This document shows positions 1 through 6,327 of a stretch of DNA of 6,858 bases, piece after piece (positions within the stretch are counted from its first letter, which is position 1; each line of letters begins with the position of its first letter). A program made the position numbers and the translations under genes. Source of the DNA: Fidelibacterota bacterium (GTDB lineage Bacteria; Fidelibacterota; Fidelibacteria; Fidelibacterales; Fidelibacteraceae); assembly GCA_016937825.1 (NCBI GenBank), contig JAFGVT010000095.1:1-6858 (forward strand). Reading direction: 5' to 3'. The notes under the pieces are model-generated. The model did no database searches. It was not told where the DNA came from and saw nothing but the letters and a program-made list of their open reading frames with translations.

Positions 1-18
1 CGTCTTCAGATCCATGGG

Positions 19-51
19 ATCCCTCGACCCCGATAAATCGGGGCTCGGGAT
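19..51. repeat. Palindromic intergenic element (candidate dispersed repeat)
   Basis: An imperfect hairpin is visible: ATCCC at 19-23 pairs with GGGAT at 47-51, and the inner arms CCCCGAT (28-34) and ATCGGGG (37-43) are perfect complements around AA. On the minus strand the text reads TGTCATCCCGAGCCCCGAT and onward. This resembles the TGTCAT-CCGAG type of palindromic intergenic repeats that recur many times in some bacterial genomes. Only one copy lies in this window, so calling it dispersed is an inference from its look. It lies beyond the HU terminator, and its lack of a T-run on either side argues against it being a terminator. Confidence 0.45.
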
Positions 52-74
52 GACAGACCTTTTATTTCCCCCAT

Positions 75-104
75 AAAAAAACGCCCCGAAACTTCGGGGC
101 GCTT
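75..104 (-). terminator. Intrinsic terminator of the HU gene
   Basis: CGCCCCGAA and TTCGGGGCG are perfect inverted arms within 82-101, folding to a GC-rich stem with a tiny loop. On the minus strand the stem is followed directly by a run of seven T (complement of the A run at 75-81). It lies about 30 bp past the HU stop codon. A short TTTT at 103-106 also follows the stem on the plus strand, so weak bidirectional activity is possible. Confidence 0.88.
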
Positions 105-129
105 TTATGTCTCTTATCTGAAAATGTCT

Positions 130-402
130 TTAGTTGACAGCTTCTTTTAATTTTTTGGCGGCTTTGAATTTGACGCTCTGGGAAGCAGCGATCTTGATCT
201 TGGCGCCCGTTTTCGGGTTGACGCCTTCGCGGGCTGCGCGTTTGGCGACAGAGAAAGTTCCCAAACCGGCAACAGCGAATTTTTCGCCTTTTTTCACTTC
301 AGCGAGGAGGACATCGACAAAAACGTCCAAAACTTTTTCAGCTTCAACTTTTTTCACGCCGGCCCCGTCGGCCAATACTTTCAACAATTCGTCTTTTTTC
401 AT
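130..402 (-). CDS. HU-family DNA-binding protein
   Basis: A 90-residue histone-like protein, the usual length for HU/IHF subunits. It binds and bends DNA as a dimer in the nucleoid. An N-terminal helical dimerisation part (about residues 1-40, MKKDELLKVL...) leads into the family signature GLGTFSVAKRAAREGVNPKTG at about 46-66. The arm-tip Asn-Pro (N62-P63), where the proline intercalates between base pairs, is retained. The arm reads GVNPKTG instead of the more common GRNPxTG. A lysine-rich C-terminal helix follows. The start at 402 is chosen because AAGGAG lies 6 bases upstream; an in-frame ATG at 465 would add 21 residues of no HU character. It appears monocistronic, with its own AT-rich leader and terminator. 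HU versus an IHF-like subunit cannot be settled from the sequence alone, but the family is certain. Confidence 0.96.
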   Translation of the reverse strand: MKKDELLKVLADGAGVKKVEAEKVLDVFVDVLLAEVKKGEKFAVAGLGTFSVAKRAAREGVNPKTGAKIKIAASQSVKFKAAKKLKEAVN

Positions 403-467
403 TTTCTTCTCCTTAGGTTGGTTATTCACGGTGTTATCCTTAACGAATACGCAAAAAAATAACAATA

Positions 468-473
468 ATTATA
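468..473 (-). promoter_or_regulatory. Candidate -10 box of the HU gene
   Basis: On the minus strand a perfect TATAAT lies at 473-468, preceded by TG, in a stretch that is only about 28% GC (421-540, hand count). A start near 461 would give a leader of about 58 bases before the HU ATG. No convincing -35 hexamer sits at 16-18 bases, so the call rests on the -10 and the AT-rich setting. Confidence 0.4.
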
Positions 474-498
474 CAGGATACAAAGGTTTTTTTACGTC

Positions 499-527
499 TT
501 GACCGAATTGTATTATCTGTATATATG
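499..527 (+). promoter_or_regulatory. Candidate plus-strand promoter divergent from HU
   Basis: TTGACC at 499-504 is separated by 17 bases from TATATG at 522-527, a fair sigma-70-type arrangement, inside the AT-rich leader of HU. It points into the GC-rich non-coding core, where no plus-strand gene follows. AT-rich DNA gives such matches by chance, so confidence is low. What supports it is the plus-strand terminator about 250 bases downstream. Confidence 0.28.
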
Positions 528-534
528 CTATAGG

Positions 535-784
535 TTATAAGGATTTTTGCGCTCCGAAAACGCGCTTTTCCGACCGGGATACCCGCCGGCCGCTCCCGTT
601 CCGCCCCGCGCTCCGGCAGTTCCGCAACACCCTCCCTTCCGCCGCATGACGATCGTCCGGCGCATCCCTGCGGAATGCGAAAGCCGCAGCGGGCTCATAA
701 TTCTCACAAAGACAGGAAATTACGGCTGCGGCCCGGGACCGGGCGGGCGTTTTGTCCCGCCGGTGGCCCGCCCGGCGCTTTTTT
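535..784 (+). ncRNA. Possible small RNA of about 250 nt
   Basis: This interval runs from just after a promoter-like sequence to the end of a strong plus-strand terminator and contains no credible gene. It can form CTGCGG/CCGCAG (668-673 with 684-689) or, as an alternative using the same bases, the 8-bp perfect stem GCCGCAGC/GCTGCGGC (683-690 with 725-732), then the terminator hairpin. It matches no RNA family I can recognise. The existence of a transcript is inferred only from the signals at its two ends; the 5' end is approximate. Confidence 0.22.
739..784 (+). terminator. Plus-strand intrinsic terminator hairpin
   Basis: CCGGGCGGGC (739-748) and GCCCGCCCGG (766-775) are perfect 10-bp complements around a 17-base loop, followed by CGC and six T (779-784). 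There is no T-run on the minus-strand side, so the signal is directional. No plus-strand gene precedes it in the window, which makes it an orphan. The 5' arm can also pair with CCCGCCGGT at 756-764 with one bulge, giving a competing hairpin that lacks the T-run. Confidence 0.45.
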
Positions 785-916
785 CGGGACCGGCGCGTTC
801 CCGCCGCCGCAGGCGGCGCGGGGGGTGAGGCGCGGCGGATGTTCAAGGTATAAAAATGACCCGGAACGGACCGAAAATCCTTACGAAAAGGCAAATATGC
901 ATCAGAGAAAAAAATG

Positions 917-969
917 AAAAAAAAGACAATTTTAGCGGCCCGGTCCGGTTTTTCGGTGCTTTTACCGCT
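917..969 (-). terminator. Weak candidate terminator after the phosphoketolase gene
   Basis: Just past the phosphoketolase stop, the minus strand can pair AGCGG (complement of 965-969) with CCGCT (complement of 934-938). A run of eight T (complement of 917-924) follows about nine bases later. The outer stem is only five base pairs and the interior pairs poorly, so this may not be functional. It is the only terminator-like signal between the operon end and the GC-rich core on this strand. Confidence 0.22.
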
Positions 970-979
970 GCCCGGAGCC

Positions 980-3355
980 TCAGAAAGGCCATTTCCAGTT
1001 CAGGATCTCCGGCATGTCCTTGCCGAAGGTGGTGATGTATTTCTTGTGTTCGACGAGCTTTTCTTTCAGCAGATGCATCAGCGAGGACCCGGCAAGCCCC
1101 AGCTGGGGAACGCGCTTGATCACGTCCATGGCGAGATGAAAGCGGTCGAGCTGGTTCAGGACCATCATGTCGAAGGTCGTGGTGATCGTGCCTTCCTCCT
1201 TGTAGCCCCGCACGTGGATGTTCTCGTGGTTGGTGCGGCGGTAGGTCAGGCGGTGGATCAGCCAGGGGTAGCCGTGGAAGGCGAAGATGATCGGGCGGTC
1301 CTCGGTGAACAGCGCATCGAATTCGCTGTCGCTCAGTCCGTGGGGATGTTCCTCGTCCGGCTGAAGTTTCATCAGGTCGACCACGTTGATCACGCGGATC
1401 TTCAGATGGGGGAGGTGCTCGCGGAGAATGCTGACCGCGGCCAGGGTCTCAAGCGTGGGAACGTCGCCGCAGCAGGCCATGACCACGTCCGGTTCGCCGT
1501 GCCGGTCGTTCCCGGCCCATTCCCAGACGCCGATGCCCTGGGTGCAGTGCGCGATCGCGTCCTTCATGTTCAGCCACTGGGGGGCTTTGTATTTGCCCGC
1601 GACCACGACGTTGACGTAATCGCGGCTGCGCAGGCAGTGGTCCCAGACGGAGAGCAGGCAGTTCGCATCCGGCGGGAGATAAACGCGGATAATGGAGGCT
1701 TTTTTATTGACCACATGATCGAGGAACCCGGGGTCCTGATGCGTGAACCCGTTGTGCGCCTGCTGCCAGACGTGCGAGGCAAGCAGGTAATTCAGGGAGG
1801 CGATCGGTTTGCGCCAGGGGAGTTCGGCCGTGATCTTCAGCCATTTGGCGTGCTGGTTGAACATGGAGTCCACAATATGGATAAAGGCTTCGTAACTGGT
1901 GAAAAGTCCGTGGCGCCCCGTCAGCAGGTAGCCTTCCAGCCAGCCTTCGCACTGGTGCTCGCTCAGGATCTCCATAACCCGTCCTTCCGCGGCCAGGAAT
2001 TCATCGCCCTCGCGGATCGCGGCATTCCACTGGCGCCGGGTAACGTCGAACACGTCGCCGAGGCGGTTGGAAAGGACCTCGTCGGGTCCGAAAATGCGGA
2101 AATTCCGGGACGGCAGGTTCAGGCGGACCACCTCGCGGAAAAAGCTTCCCAGGACCTGCGTGTCGGCGGCGCTGACCTTTCCCGGCGCGGGGACGGCCAC
2201 GGCAAAGTCCCGAAAGTCAGGCATCGTCAGGTCGCGGAGCAGGAGCCCGCCGTTGGCATGGGGGTTCGCGCCCATGCGGCGTTCGCCGGCGGGAGCCAGT
2301 TCGGCCAGTTCGGGCAGCAGCCGGCCCTTCTCATCGAAGAGCTCTTCCGGCCGGTAACTTCTCAGCCAGACCTCAAGCTGTTCCAGATGGCCGGGGTGTT
2401 CGGCGTTCACCAGCAGGGGGACCTGGTGCGAACGGTGGGTGCCTTCCACCTCAAGGCCGTCCACGACTTTCGGTCCGGTCCAGCCTTTGGGGGTGCGGAG
2501 CACGATCATCGGCCAGCGCGGCCGGGCGGTGTTCCCGGTTTCCCGGGCGTTTTTCTGGATCGCCCGGATATCGAGGACCGCCTGTTCCAGAACGCGCGCC
2601 ATTGCGGGATGCATCCGGTCGGGATCATCCCCTTCGACAAAACGGGGCTCCCAGCCGTAGCCGCGGAAAAGCTGCTCCAGCTCTTCATGGCTGATGCGCG
2701 CCAGGACCGTGGGGTTCGCGATCTTGTATTCGTTCAGATGCAGGATGGGCAGGACGGCCCCGTCGCTGACCGGGTTCAAAAACTTGTTCGAGTGCCAGGC
2801 GGTGGCCAGGGCGCCGGTCTCGGCCTCGCCGTCGCCGACCACGCAGGCGACGATCAGGTCCGGGTTGTCAAAGACAGCGCCGAAGGCGTGGCTGAGCGAG
2901 TAGCCCAGTTCGCCGCCTTCGTGAATGGATCCGGGGCATTCGGGTGAAACGTGGCTGGGGATCCCGCCCGGGAAGGAGAACTGGGTGAACAGTTTTCGCA
3001 ATCCCTCCTCATCGCGGGTGATAGGGGGATACACTTCGGAATAGGTGCCTTCGAGGTAGGTGTTGCCCACCAGCGCCGGACCGCCGTGGCCGGGTCCGGA
3101 AATGTAGATCATGTCGAGGTCGTAGGCCTTGATGACGCGGTTGAGATGCACGTAGATAAAATTCTGTCCCGGCGTGGTGCCCCAGTGGCCGAGCAGGTTC
3201 GGTTTGACATGTTCGGGTTTCAGGGGTTCCCGCAGCAGGGGGTTGTCCCAGAGATAGATCTGTGCGACCGACAGATAGTTGGCCGCCCGCCAGTAGGCAT
3301 GCATTTTTTTCAGCAGTTCGGGTGACAGGGTGGCAGGGCTTGTGTTCGCGTTCAT
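980..3355 (-). CDS. xfp: Xylulose-5-phosphate/fructose-6-phosphate phosphoketolase
   Basis: A 791-residue thiamine-diphosphate enzyme of full family length. It splits xylulose-5-phosphate (and often fructose-6-phosphate) with phosphate into acetyl-phosphate plus glyceraldehyde-3-phosphate (or erythrose-4-phosphate) in the cytoplasm. In order: GHWGTTPGQNF at 56-66, GPGHGGPA at 87-94, SHVSPECPGSIHEGGELGYS at about 134-153, and the cofactor-binding GDGEAETG...N at 174-190. Next come HLNEYKIANPT at 206-216, the RTPKGWTGPK loop at 287-296, EGYLLTGRHG at 474-483 and HNGFTHQDPG at 534-543. Conserved histidines are at 57, 90, 135, 145, 310, 534 and 539, with Glu474. The start at 3355 follows AGGAGG by four bases; the open frame runs 56 codons further upstream, but into the esterase gene and without family similarity. 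It is probably the last gene of an operon with the esterase and MscS genes. No acetate kinase or phosphotransacetylase gene is adjacent, though one of these commonly neighbours xfp. Preference for the two sugar substrates cannot be read here. Confidence 0.97.
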   Translation of the reverse strand: MNANTSPATLSPELLKKMHAYWRAANYLSVAQIYLWDNPLLREPLKPEHVKPNLLGHWGTTPGQNFIYVHLNRVIKAYDLDMIYISGPGHGGPALVGNTYLEGTYSEVYPPITRDEEGLRKLFTQFSFPGGIPSHVSPECPGSIHEGGELGYSLSHAFGAVFDNPDLIVACVVGDGEAETGALATAWHSNKFLNPVSDGAVLPILHLNEYKIANPTVLARISHEELEQLFRGYGWEPRFVEGDDPDRMHPAMARVLEQAVLDIRAIQKNARETGNTARPRWPMIVLRTPKGWTGPKVVDGLEVEGTHRSHQVPLLVNAEHPGHLEQLEVWLRSYRPEELFDEKGRLLPELAELAPAGERRMGANPHANGGLLLRDLTMPDFRDFAVAVPAPGKVSAADTQVLGSFFREVVRLNLPSRNFRIFGPDEVLSNRLGDVFDVTRRQWNAAIREGDEFLAAEGRVMEILSEHQCEGWLEGYLLTGRHGLFTSYEAFIHIVDSMFNQHAKWLKITAELPWRKPIASLNYLLASHVWQQAHNGFTHQDPGFLDHVVNKKASIIRVYLPPDANCLLSVWDHCLRSRDYVNVVVAGKYKAPQWLNMKDAIAHCTQGIGVWEWAGNDRHGEPDVVMACCGDVPTLETLAAVSILREHLPHLKIRVINVVDLMKLQPDEEHPHGLSDSEFDALFTEDRPIIFAFHGYPWLIHRLTYRRTNHENIHVRGYKEEGTITTTFDMMVLNQLDRFHLAMDVIKRVPQLGLAGSSLMHLLKEKLVEHKKYITTFGKDMPEILNWKWPF

Positions 3356-3413
3356 GTTTCCTCCTTGTGTGAAGGGTGATACGTTCGCCGCCGGGGTGCG
3401 GGAACAGGAACGG

Positions 3414-4304
3414 TCAGGGTTCGCGGCGGGCGCTGAGTCCGAAAAATTCCATGATCCGGTAGGGAAGGTGGAAATCGATGTCCTTGGACCAGACGGTCGG
3501 AGTGCCGCCGCGGTCGACCGCATCGCCGGGATCGATCAGCAGGACGTGCCCGGTCTTTGCGGCGTTCAGGCGGAGCAGGCGCAGGGAACCCTCGCGCGGA
3601 TATCGTACGGCGCTGAGCAGGGGGTTGCCTGCGTAGTGCGGGATGAAGAGCGTGTCCTGCGGATCAAGCCCGAATTTCGTAATCCATTGTTCCGTCAGGA
3701 GTTCCGCCTGACGGGGATGCACGGTCCGGTCGCGCATGCCCTGGAACAGGGCGACGCGGCGGATCTTTCCGGTGTCCGGGTTCAGGTCGTGCGGCAGGAC
3801 GCCGGGCGCGGCGATGAGGACGCCGGCGGAAAAACAGTCGGGGTATTCGTTCAGCATGACGTTGGCCATCGCGCCGCCGGCGGAAAGTCCGGTGATGAAC
3901 ACGCGGTTCGTGTCAAGGGGGTAATGCGCTGCCATGTGGGCGATCATCTGACGGATGGATGCGGATTCGCCCTTGCCGCGTTCGGTCCGTTCACGGCTGA
4001 AAAAAGAGAAGGCGGTCATCAGGTTGTTGCGCAAAGGCTGGTCGGGATACACCAGCAGAACGCCCAGGGAATCCGCCAGCTTGTTCCACCCGCCGCAGCG
4101 GCTGATCGCACGCGCACTGAGCATGCTGCCGTGAAGGACGAGGACGAGGGGATGGCGGCGGTCCGGGTCGAGGTTTTCCGGGACGTAGCGGAACATGCGC
4201 AGCTTCCCGGGATTCTCGCCGAAATCGCGTACCGGTTCGATATCCTGCGCCAAAGCGGCGGCGCAGAGAAGCAGGCACAGTAAAAGGGTTCGGAAACGTG
4301 TCAT
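3414..4304 (-). CDS. Exported esterase, polyhydroxybutyrate-depolymerase/CE1-like alpha/beta hydrolase
   Basis: A 296-residue alpha/beta hydrolase of the PHB depolymerase / LpqC / feruloyl-esterase group. A signal peptide is clear: MTRFRT, a leucine-rich core, and ALA before Q20 as the likely cleavage site. The mature enzyme has an oxyanion-hole motif LVLVLHGS at 53-60, GGWNKLADSLGVLLVYPDQ at about 71-89 (typical of the family), and the nucleophile elbow TGLSAGGAM with Ser141. The probable acid is Asp192 in QGMRDRTV, and the probable base is His253 in TGHVLL. No extra substrate-binding or carbohydrate-binding domain is present. The start at 4304 gives an ATGA overlap with the MscS stop and is preceded by GGAAG; the frame stays open 57 codons upstream, but only inside the MscS gene. 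The 58-bp gap to the phosphoketolase start suggests one transcript. The substrate (short polyhydroxyalkanoate, acetyl- or feruloyl-xylan, or another ester) cannot be decided from the sequence. Confidence 0.85.
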   Translation of the reverse strand: MTRFRTLLLCLLLCAAALAQDIEPVRDFGENPGKLRMFRYVPENLDPDRRHPLVLVLHGSMLSARAISRCGGWNKLADSLGVLLVYPDQPLRNNLMTAFSFFSRERTERGKGESASIRQMIAHMAAHYPLDTNRVFITGLSAGGAMANVMLNEYPDCFSAGVLIAAPGVLPHDLNPDTGKIRRVALFQGMRDRTVHPRQAELLTEQWITKFGLDPQDTLFIPHYAGNPLLSAVRYPREGSLRLLRLNAAKTGHVLLIDPGDAVDRGGTPTVWSKDIDFHLPYRIMEFFGLSARREP

Positions 4305-5251
4305 TTCGCTTCCGTCTTTGTTTCCAGAGCCTCGATGATCTGGTCGTTCATTTCCAGCTTCAGGGGCTTGATCTTGTCGCCCCAGTAGAGCGTGGTGTGC
4401 GGGAAGGGGATCTCGATATTCTGCGCGTCGAAGACGTCCTTCAGGCGCTTGCGGTATTCGCGGCCGACCGCCCATTGCTGGCCGGGCCGGGTCTTGAGCC
4501 GGGCCTTGATCACGATGGCGCTGTCGGCGAATTTGTCCAGGCCGAAAACCTCGATGGGTTCCAGAATGAGGTTTTTGAAATCCGCATCCTCCGAGAGCTC
4601 GTCCCCGACCTGTTTCATCAGGTCGATGACCAGCTGGGTCTTCTCCTTGTAGGCGACGCCGATATCGAAGACGACGGCGGACCAGTCTTTGGTCATGTTC
4701 GAAACGTTGTTGATCTTTCCGTTCTGGTAGACATGGATCACGCCGCTGAAATCACGCAGGGTCAGCGTTCGCAGTTCCACCTTTTCCACCAGTCCGACGT
4801 TGCCGTTGATCATCACGACGTCCCCGGTGCGAAGCTGGTTTTCCAGGATCATGAAGAAGCCGGAAATGAAATCCCGCACCAGTTCCTGTGCGCCGAACCC
4901 GATCGCCAGGCCGATGATCCCGGCGCTGGCCAGGATGGGCGCGATGTTGATGCCGAATTTCTGCAGGACCATCATCAGGTAGACGGCCCAGAGGATGATC
5001 TTGATGATCGTGTGCAGAATGCCCGTCAGGGTGTTGATGCGCTTGACGGTCTCGTCGGTGTCGACCTTGATGTTCCGGTCCGCCCGGGCGGCAAGGACCT
5101 TGCGCAGCCGTTTGAAGGAAAAGCGGATGACCCTGAACGCCAGGAACATGATGAGCGTCAGGATCAGGATCCCGGGAAGTTCTGTGACGACCCAGTTGAC
5201 GGCGGTTTCGATGAGCTGTTCCCAGAACGTGACCTTCAATATATTTTCCAT
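4301..5251 (-). CDS. MscS-family small-conductance mechanosensitive channel
   Basis: A 316-residue inner-membrane channel that opens under membrane tension to release solutes during osmotic downshock. Three membrane segments are visible: about 24-44, 77-98 and the pore helix at about 102-131. The pore helix has the small-residue pattern ASAGIIGLAIGFGAQELVRDFISGFF that defines the family. It leads into the beta domain (LENQLRTGDVVMINGNVGLVEKVELRTLTLRDFSG, about 136-170, ending near VYQNGKINNVSN). A C-terminal alpha/beta part follows, with the usual IPFPHTTLYWG near 281-291. The length is close to the 286 residues of E. coli MscS, so it belongs to the small members without large N-terminal domains. 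The start at 5251 has GAGG seven bases upstream. The stop overlaps the esterase start by four bases (ATGA), implying translational coupling. It appears to be the first gene of the mscS-esterase-xfp unit; no clear promoter hexamers were found in the 76 bases between it and the upstream gene stump. Confidence 0.93.
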   Translation of the reverse strand: MENILKVTFWEQLIETAVNWVVTELPGILILTLIMFLAFRVIRFSFKRLRKVLAARADRNIKVDTDETVKRINTLTGILHTIIKIILWAVYLMMVLQKFGINIAPILASAGIIGLAIGFGAQELVRDFISGFFMILENQLRTGDVVMINGNVGLVEKVELRTLTLRDFSGVIHVYQNGKINNVSNMTKDWSAVVFDIGVAYKEKTQLVIDLMKQVGDELSEDADFKNLILEPIEVFGLDKFADSAIVIKARLKTRPGQQWAVGREYRKRLKDVFDAQNIEIPFPHTTLYWGDKIKPLKLEMNDQIIEALETKTEAK

Positions 5252-5327
5252 GACCTTACCTCGCAGATTTGATGGTGAGAGACCGGCTTTTTCGTAATTT
5301 CAGGTTTTATCGGGTCAATTTCAACCT

Positions 5328-5417
5328 TTATTTTCCCCGTGAACCGACGCCGCGTTCGGAAATACCGTGACATAAAACATTCAGATAGGATTCGGATTTC
5401 TTTATAAGATCCTTCAT
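5328..5417 (-). pseudogene. 29-codon stump resembling the N-terminus of an M28-family peptidase
   Basis: A short open frame begins at an ATG (5417) with AAGGGAG five bases upstream, 19 bp after the metallo-hydrolase stop. It encodes MKDLIKKSESYLNVLCHG followed by ISERGVGSRGK and then TAA. From memory of the family, M28 zinc aminopeptidases often begin this way: a helical stretch, then Leu-Cys...Ile-Ser/Pro-x-Arg-x-Val-Gly-Ser-x-Gly-Asn. Here the frame ends exactly where the GN(R/K)xAT part should come; a one-base shift would restore Asn-Lys (AAT AAA). Nothing of the rest of a peptidase is seen in the 76 bases before mscS. I read this as the remnant of a gene lost by deletion, keeping its ribosome binding site. 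Alternatives are a true 29-residue peptide or a leader for mscS. The identification rests on about 20 residues. Confidence 0.42.
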
Positions 5418-5436
5418 TTTTCTCCCTTATATCGGC

Positions 5437-6285
5437 TTAAAATTTAAGTGTGATGCTCTCCAGGGGCGCCGTGAATACGCTGACGGTGCTGTCGTCCTTG
5501 AAATAAGGCGCAATACGCGGGGCATTCGCCGGTGAAATGTGCATGAAGACGGTGTGGCGGGCTTGAATGTAACGCTGCATGATCATCTGAGGCGTTTCGC
5601 CTCTGAATAAAAAGAGCCGGTCCAAAAAAGCGACATCAAGATCTTCATCCTGAAGCGCGAATGTTGCAAACCCGGAGCTGTCCAGGGGATTTGAATCCCC
5701 GCCGTGAAAGATCGCGGCGTTGCCGACCCTGAAGAGGTACCCCAGATTTACCTCATCGCGATGGCGGTTGACCTCGAGGCCGCTTTGGGGATCGGTTTCC
5801 ATGTAGGGCGAATGGGCGAGACGAAGCGCACGGATATCGATTCCCCTGAGGCTAAAGGTGGAATCGGAAAAAGGAGGGAGGCTTATGCCGTGAATCCGGG
5901 AGCATATCGTTTTATCGGCGGCGTGTTCCCGCAACAGGGCGGCGGTCTGTTCGGGCGCGACACAGCGGGTCCCGGGGTCGTTCAGCAGGTGGGCGAGCGT
6001 TATATCCGCATTAAAGTGATCCTGATGCTTATGCGAAATGCTGATAAGATCTATCTTGTCAAAAGGAGCTTTCGCTTCCCGCATAAGAGCGGTAAGGCTG
6101 TCGGAAGGGACTTCATAAGCAGTGTTTTCCATTTCTCCCCAAAGCGCATCGGACAAGATCTTTTTATTCCCGGTTTCGATCAGGAACCCTTCATTTCCGA
6201 TATAGGTGATCTTCAGGTCCGATGATGAACAATGACAGAGGATCAGCGACAGGAAAACCGGCAGAATTGAAAGAAAATATTTCAT
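5437..6285 (-). CDS. Exported metallo-beta-lactamase-fold hydrolase (UlaG-like)
   Basis: A 282-residue metallo-hydrolase. The N-terminus MKYFLSILPVFLSLILCHCSSS is a hydrophobic export signal ending in cysteines (C17, C19) and serines. This is lipoprotein-like, but the residues before each cysteine do not make a canonical lipobox, so the anchor is uncertain. The fold then starts with ITYIGNEGFLIETGNKKILSDALWG (about 26-50). The metal-binding motif HKHQDH is intact at 85-90, and further ligands are probably His158 (LAHSPY), Asp197 (FHGGDSN) and His249 (FMHISP). This layout fits the Lactamase_B_3/UlaG-like branch; the substrate is unknown. A likely mature site is the periplasm or outer face of the membrane. 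The start at 6285 follows AGGG by about six bases, and upstream lies an AT-rich stretch (6286-6327) containing a TTATTT/AAATAA inverted repeat at 6301-6315 that may hold its promoter, though no clear hexamers are present. No terminator follows before the M28-like stump. Confidence 0.85.
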   Translation of the reverse strand: MKYFLSILPVFLSLILCHCSSSDLKITYIGNEGFLIETGNKKILSDALWGEMENTAYEVPSDSLTALMREAKAPFDKIDLISISHKHQDHFNADITLAHLLNDPGTRCVAPEQTAALLREHAADKTICSRIHGISLPPFSDSTFSLRGIDIRALRLAHSPYMETDPQSGLEVNRHRDEVNLGYLFRVGNAAIFHGGDSNPLDSSGFATFALQDEDLDVAFLDRLFLFRGETPQMIMQRYIQARHTVFMHISPANAPRIAPYFKDDSTVSVFTAPLESITLKF

Positions 6286-6327
6286 TTACAACCCTGACTC
6301 TTATTTAATAAATAATTGATCTGTTCT

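Larger units (their letters stand above)
403..979. other. Long non-coding spacer with a GC-rich core
   Basis: This 577-bp stretch separates the HU gene from the end of the phosphoketolase gene. Bases 421-540 are very AT-rich (about 28% GC). Bases 541-840 are about 70% GC (both hand counts) and full of inverted repeats: 668-673 with 684-689, 683-690 with 725-732, 739-748 with 766-775, and 802-808 with 812-818. The open frames here (for example 535-894 minus, starting at TTG) are arginine- and proline-rich, lack ribosome binding sites and resemble no known family, so I treat none as a gene. I looked for the hallmarks of RNase P RNA, tmRNA and SRP RNA and found none. The pieces that look regulatory are listed separately. 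Confidence 0.6.

Noticed and set aside
403..465. Longer HU start at 465 (21 extra residues).
   Set aside because: HU proteins begin at MKKDEL-like sequence, the downstream ATG has AAGGAG at good spacing, and the extra residues would lie in the leader behind the likely promoter.
535..894. A 119-codon minus-strand frame in the GC-rich spacer.
   Set aside because: It starts at TTG without a ribosome binding site, is dominated by Arg, Ala and Pro, and resembles no protein family; it overlaps the inverted repeats of the non-coding block.
541..917. The spacer as RNase P RNA, tmRNA or SRP RNA.
   Set aside because: I looked on both strands for the conserved core sequences of these RNAs and did not find them.
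914..2947. A 677-codon open frame on the plus strand starting MKKKTILAA, which looks like a signal peptide.
   Set aside because: It lies opposite the phosphoketolase gene, whose family motifs are intact throughout; GC-rich codon use keeps the opposite frame open. The translated text is rich in His, Val, Gly and Asp, has no recognisable domain, and the signal-like start is chance in an A-rich stretch.
3330..5272. Long plus-strand frames opposite the esterase (3330-4283) and the channel gene (4298-5272).
   Set aside because: They are shadows of genes with clear catalytic or pore motifs and carry no domain of their own.
5436..5448. CTTAAAATTTAAG at the end of the metallo-hydrolase gene as a terminator.
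   Set aside because: It is a six-base AT-only palindrome with no GC stem and no T-run, and part of it is coding.
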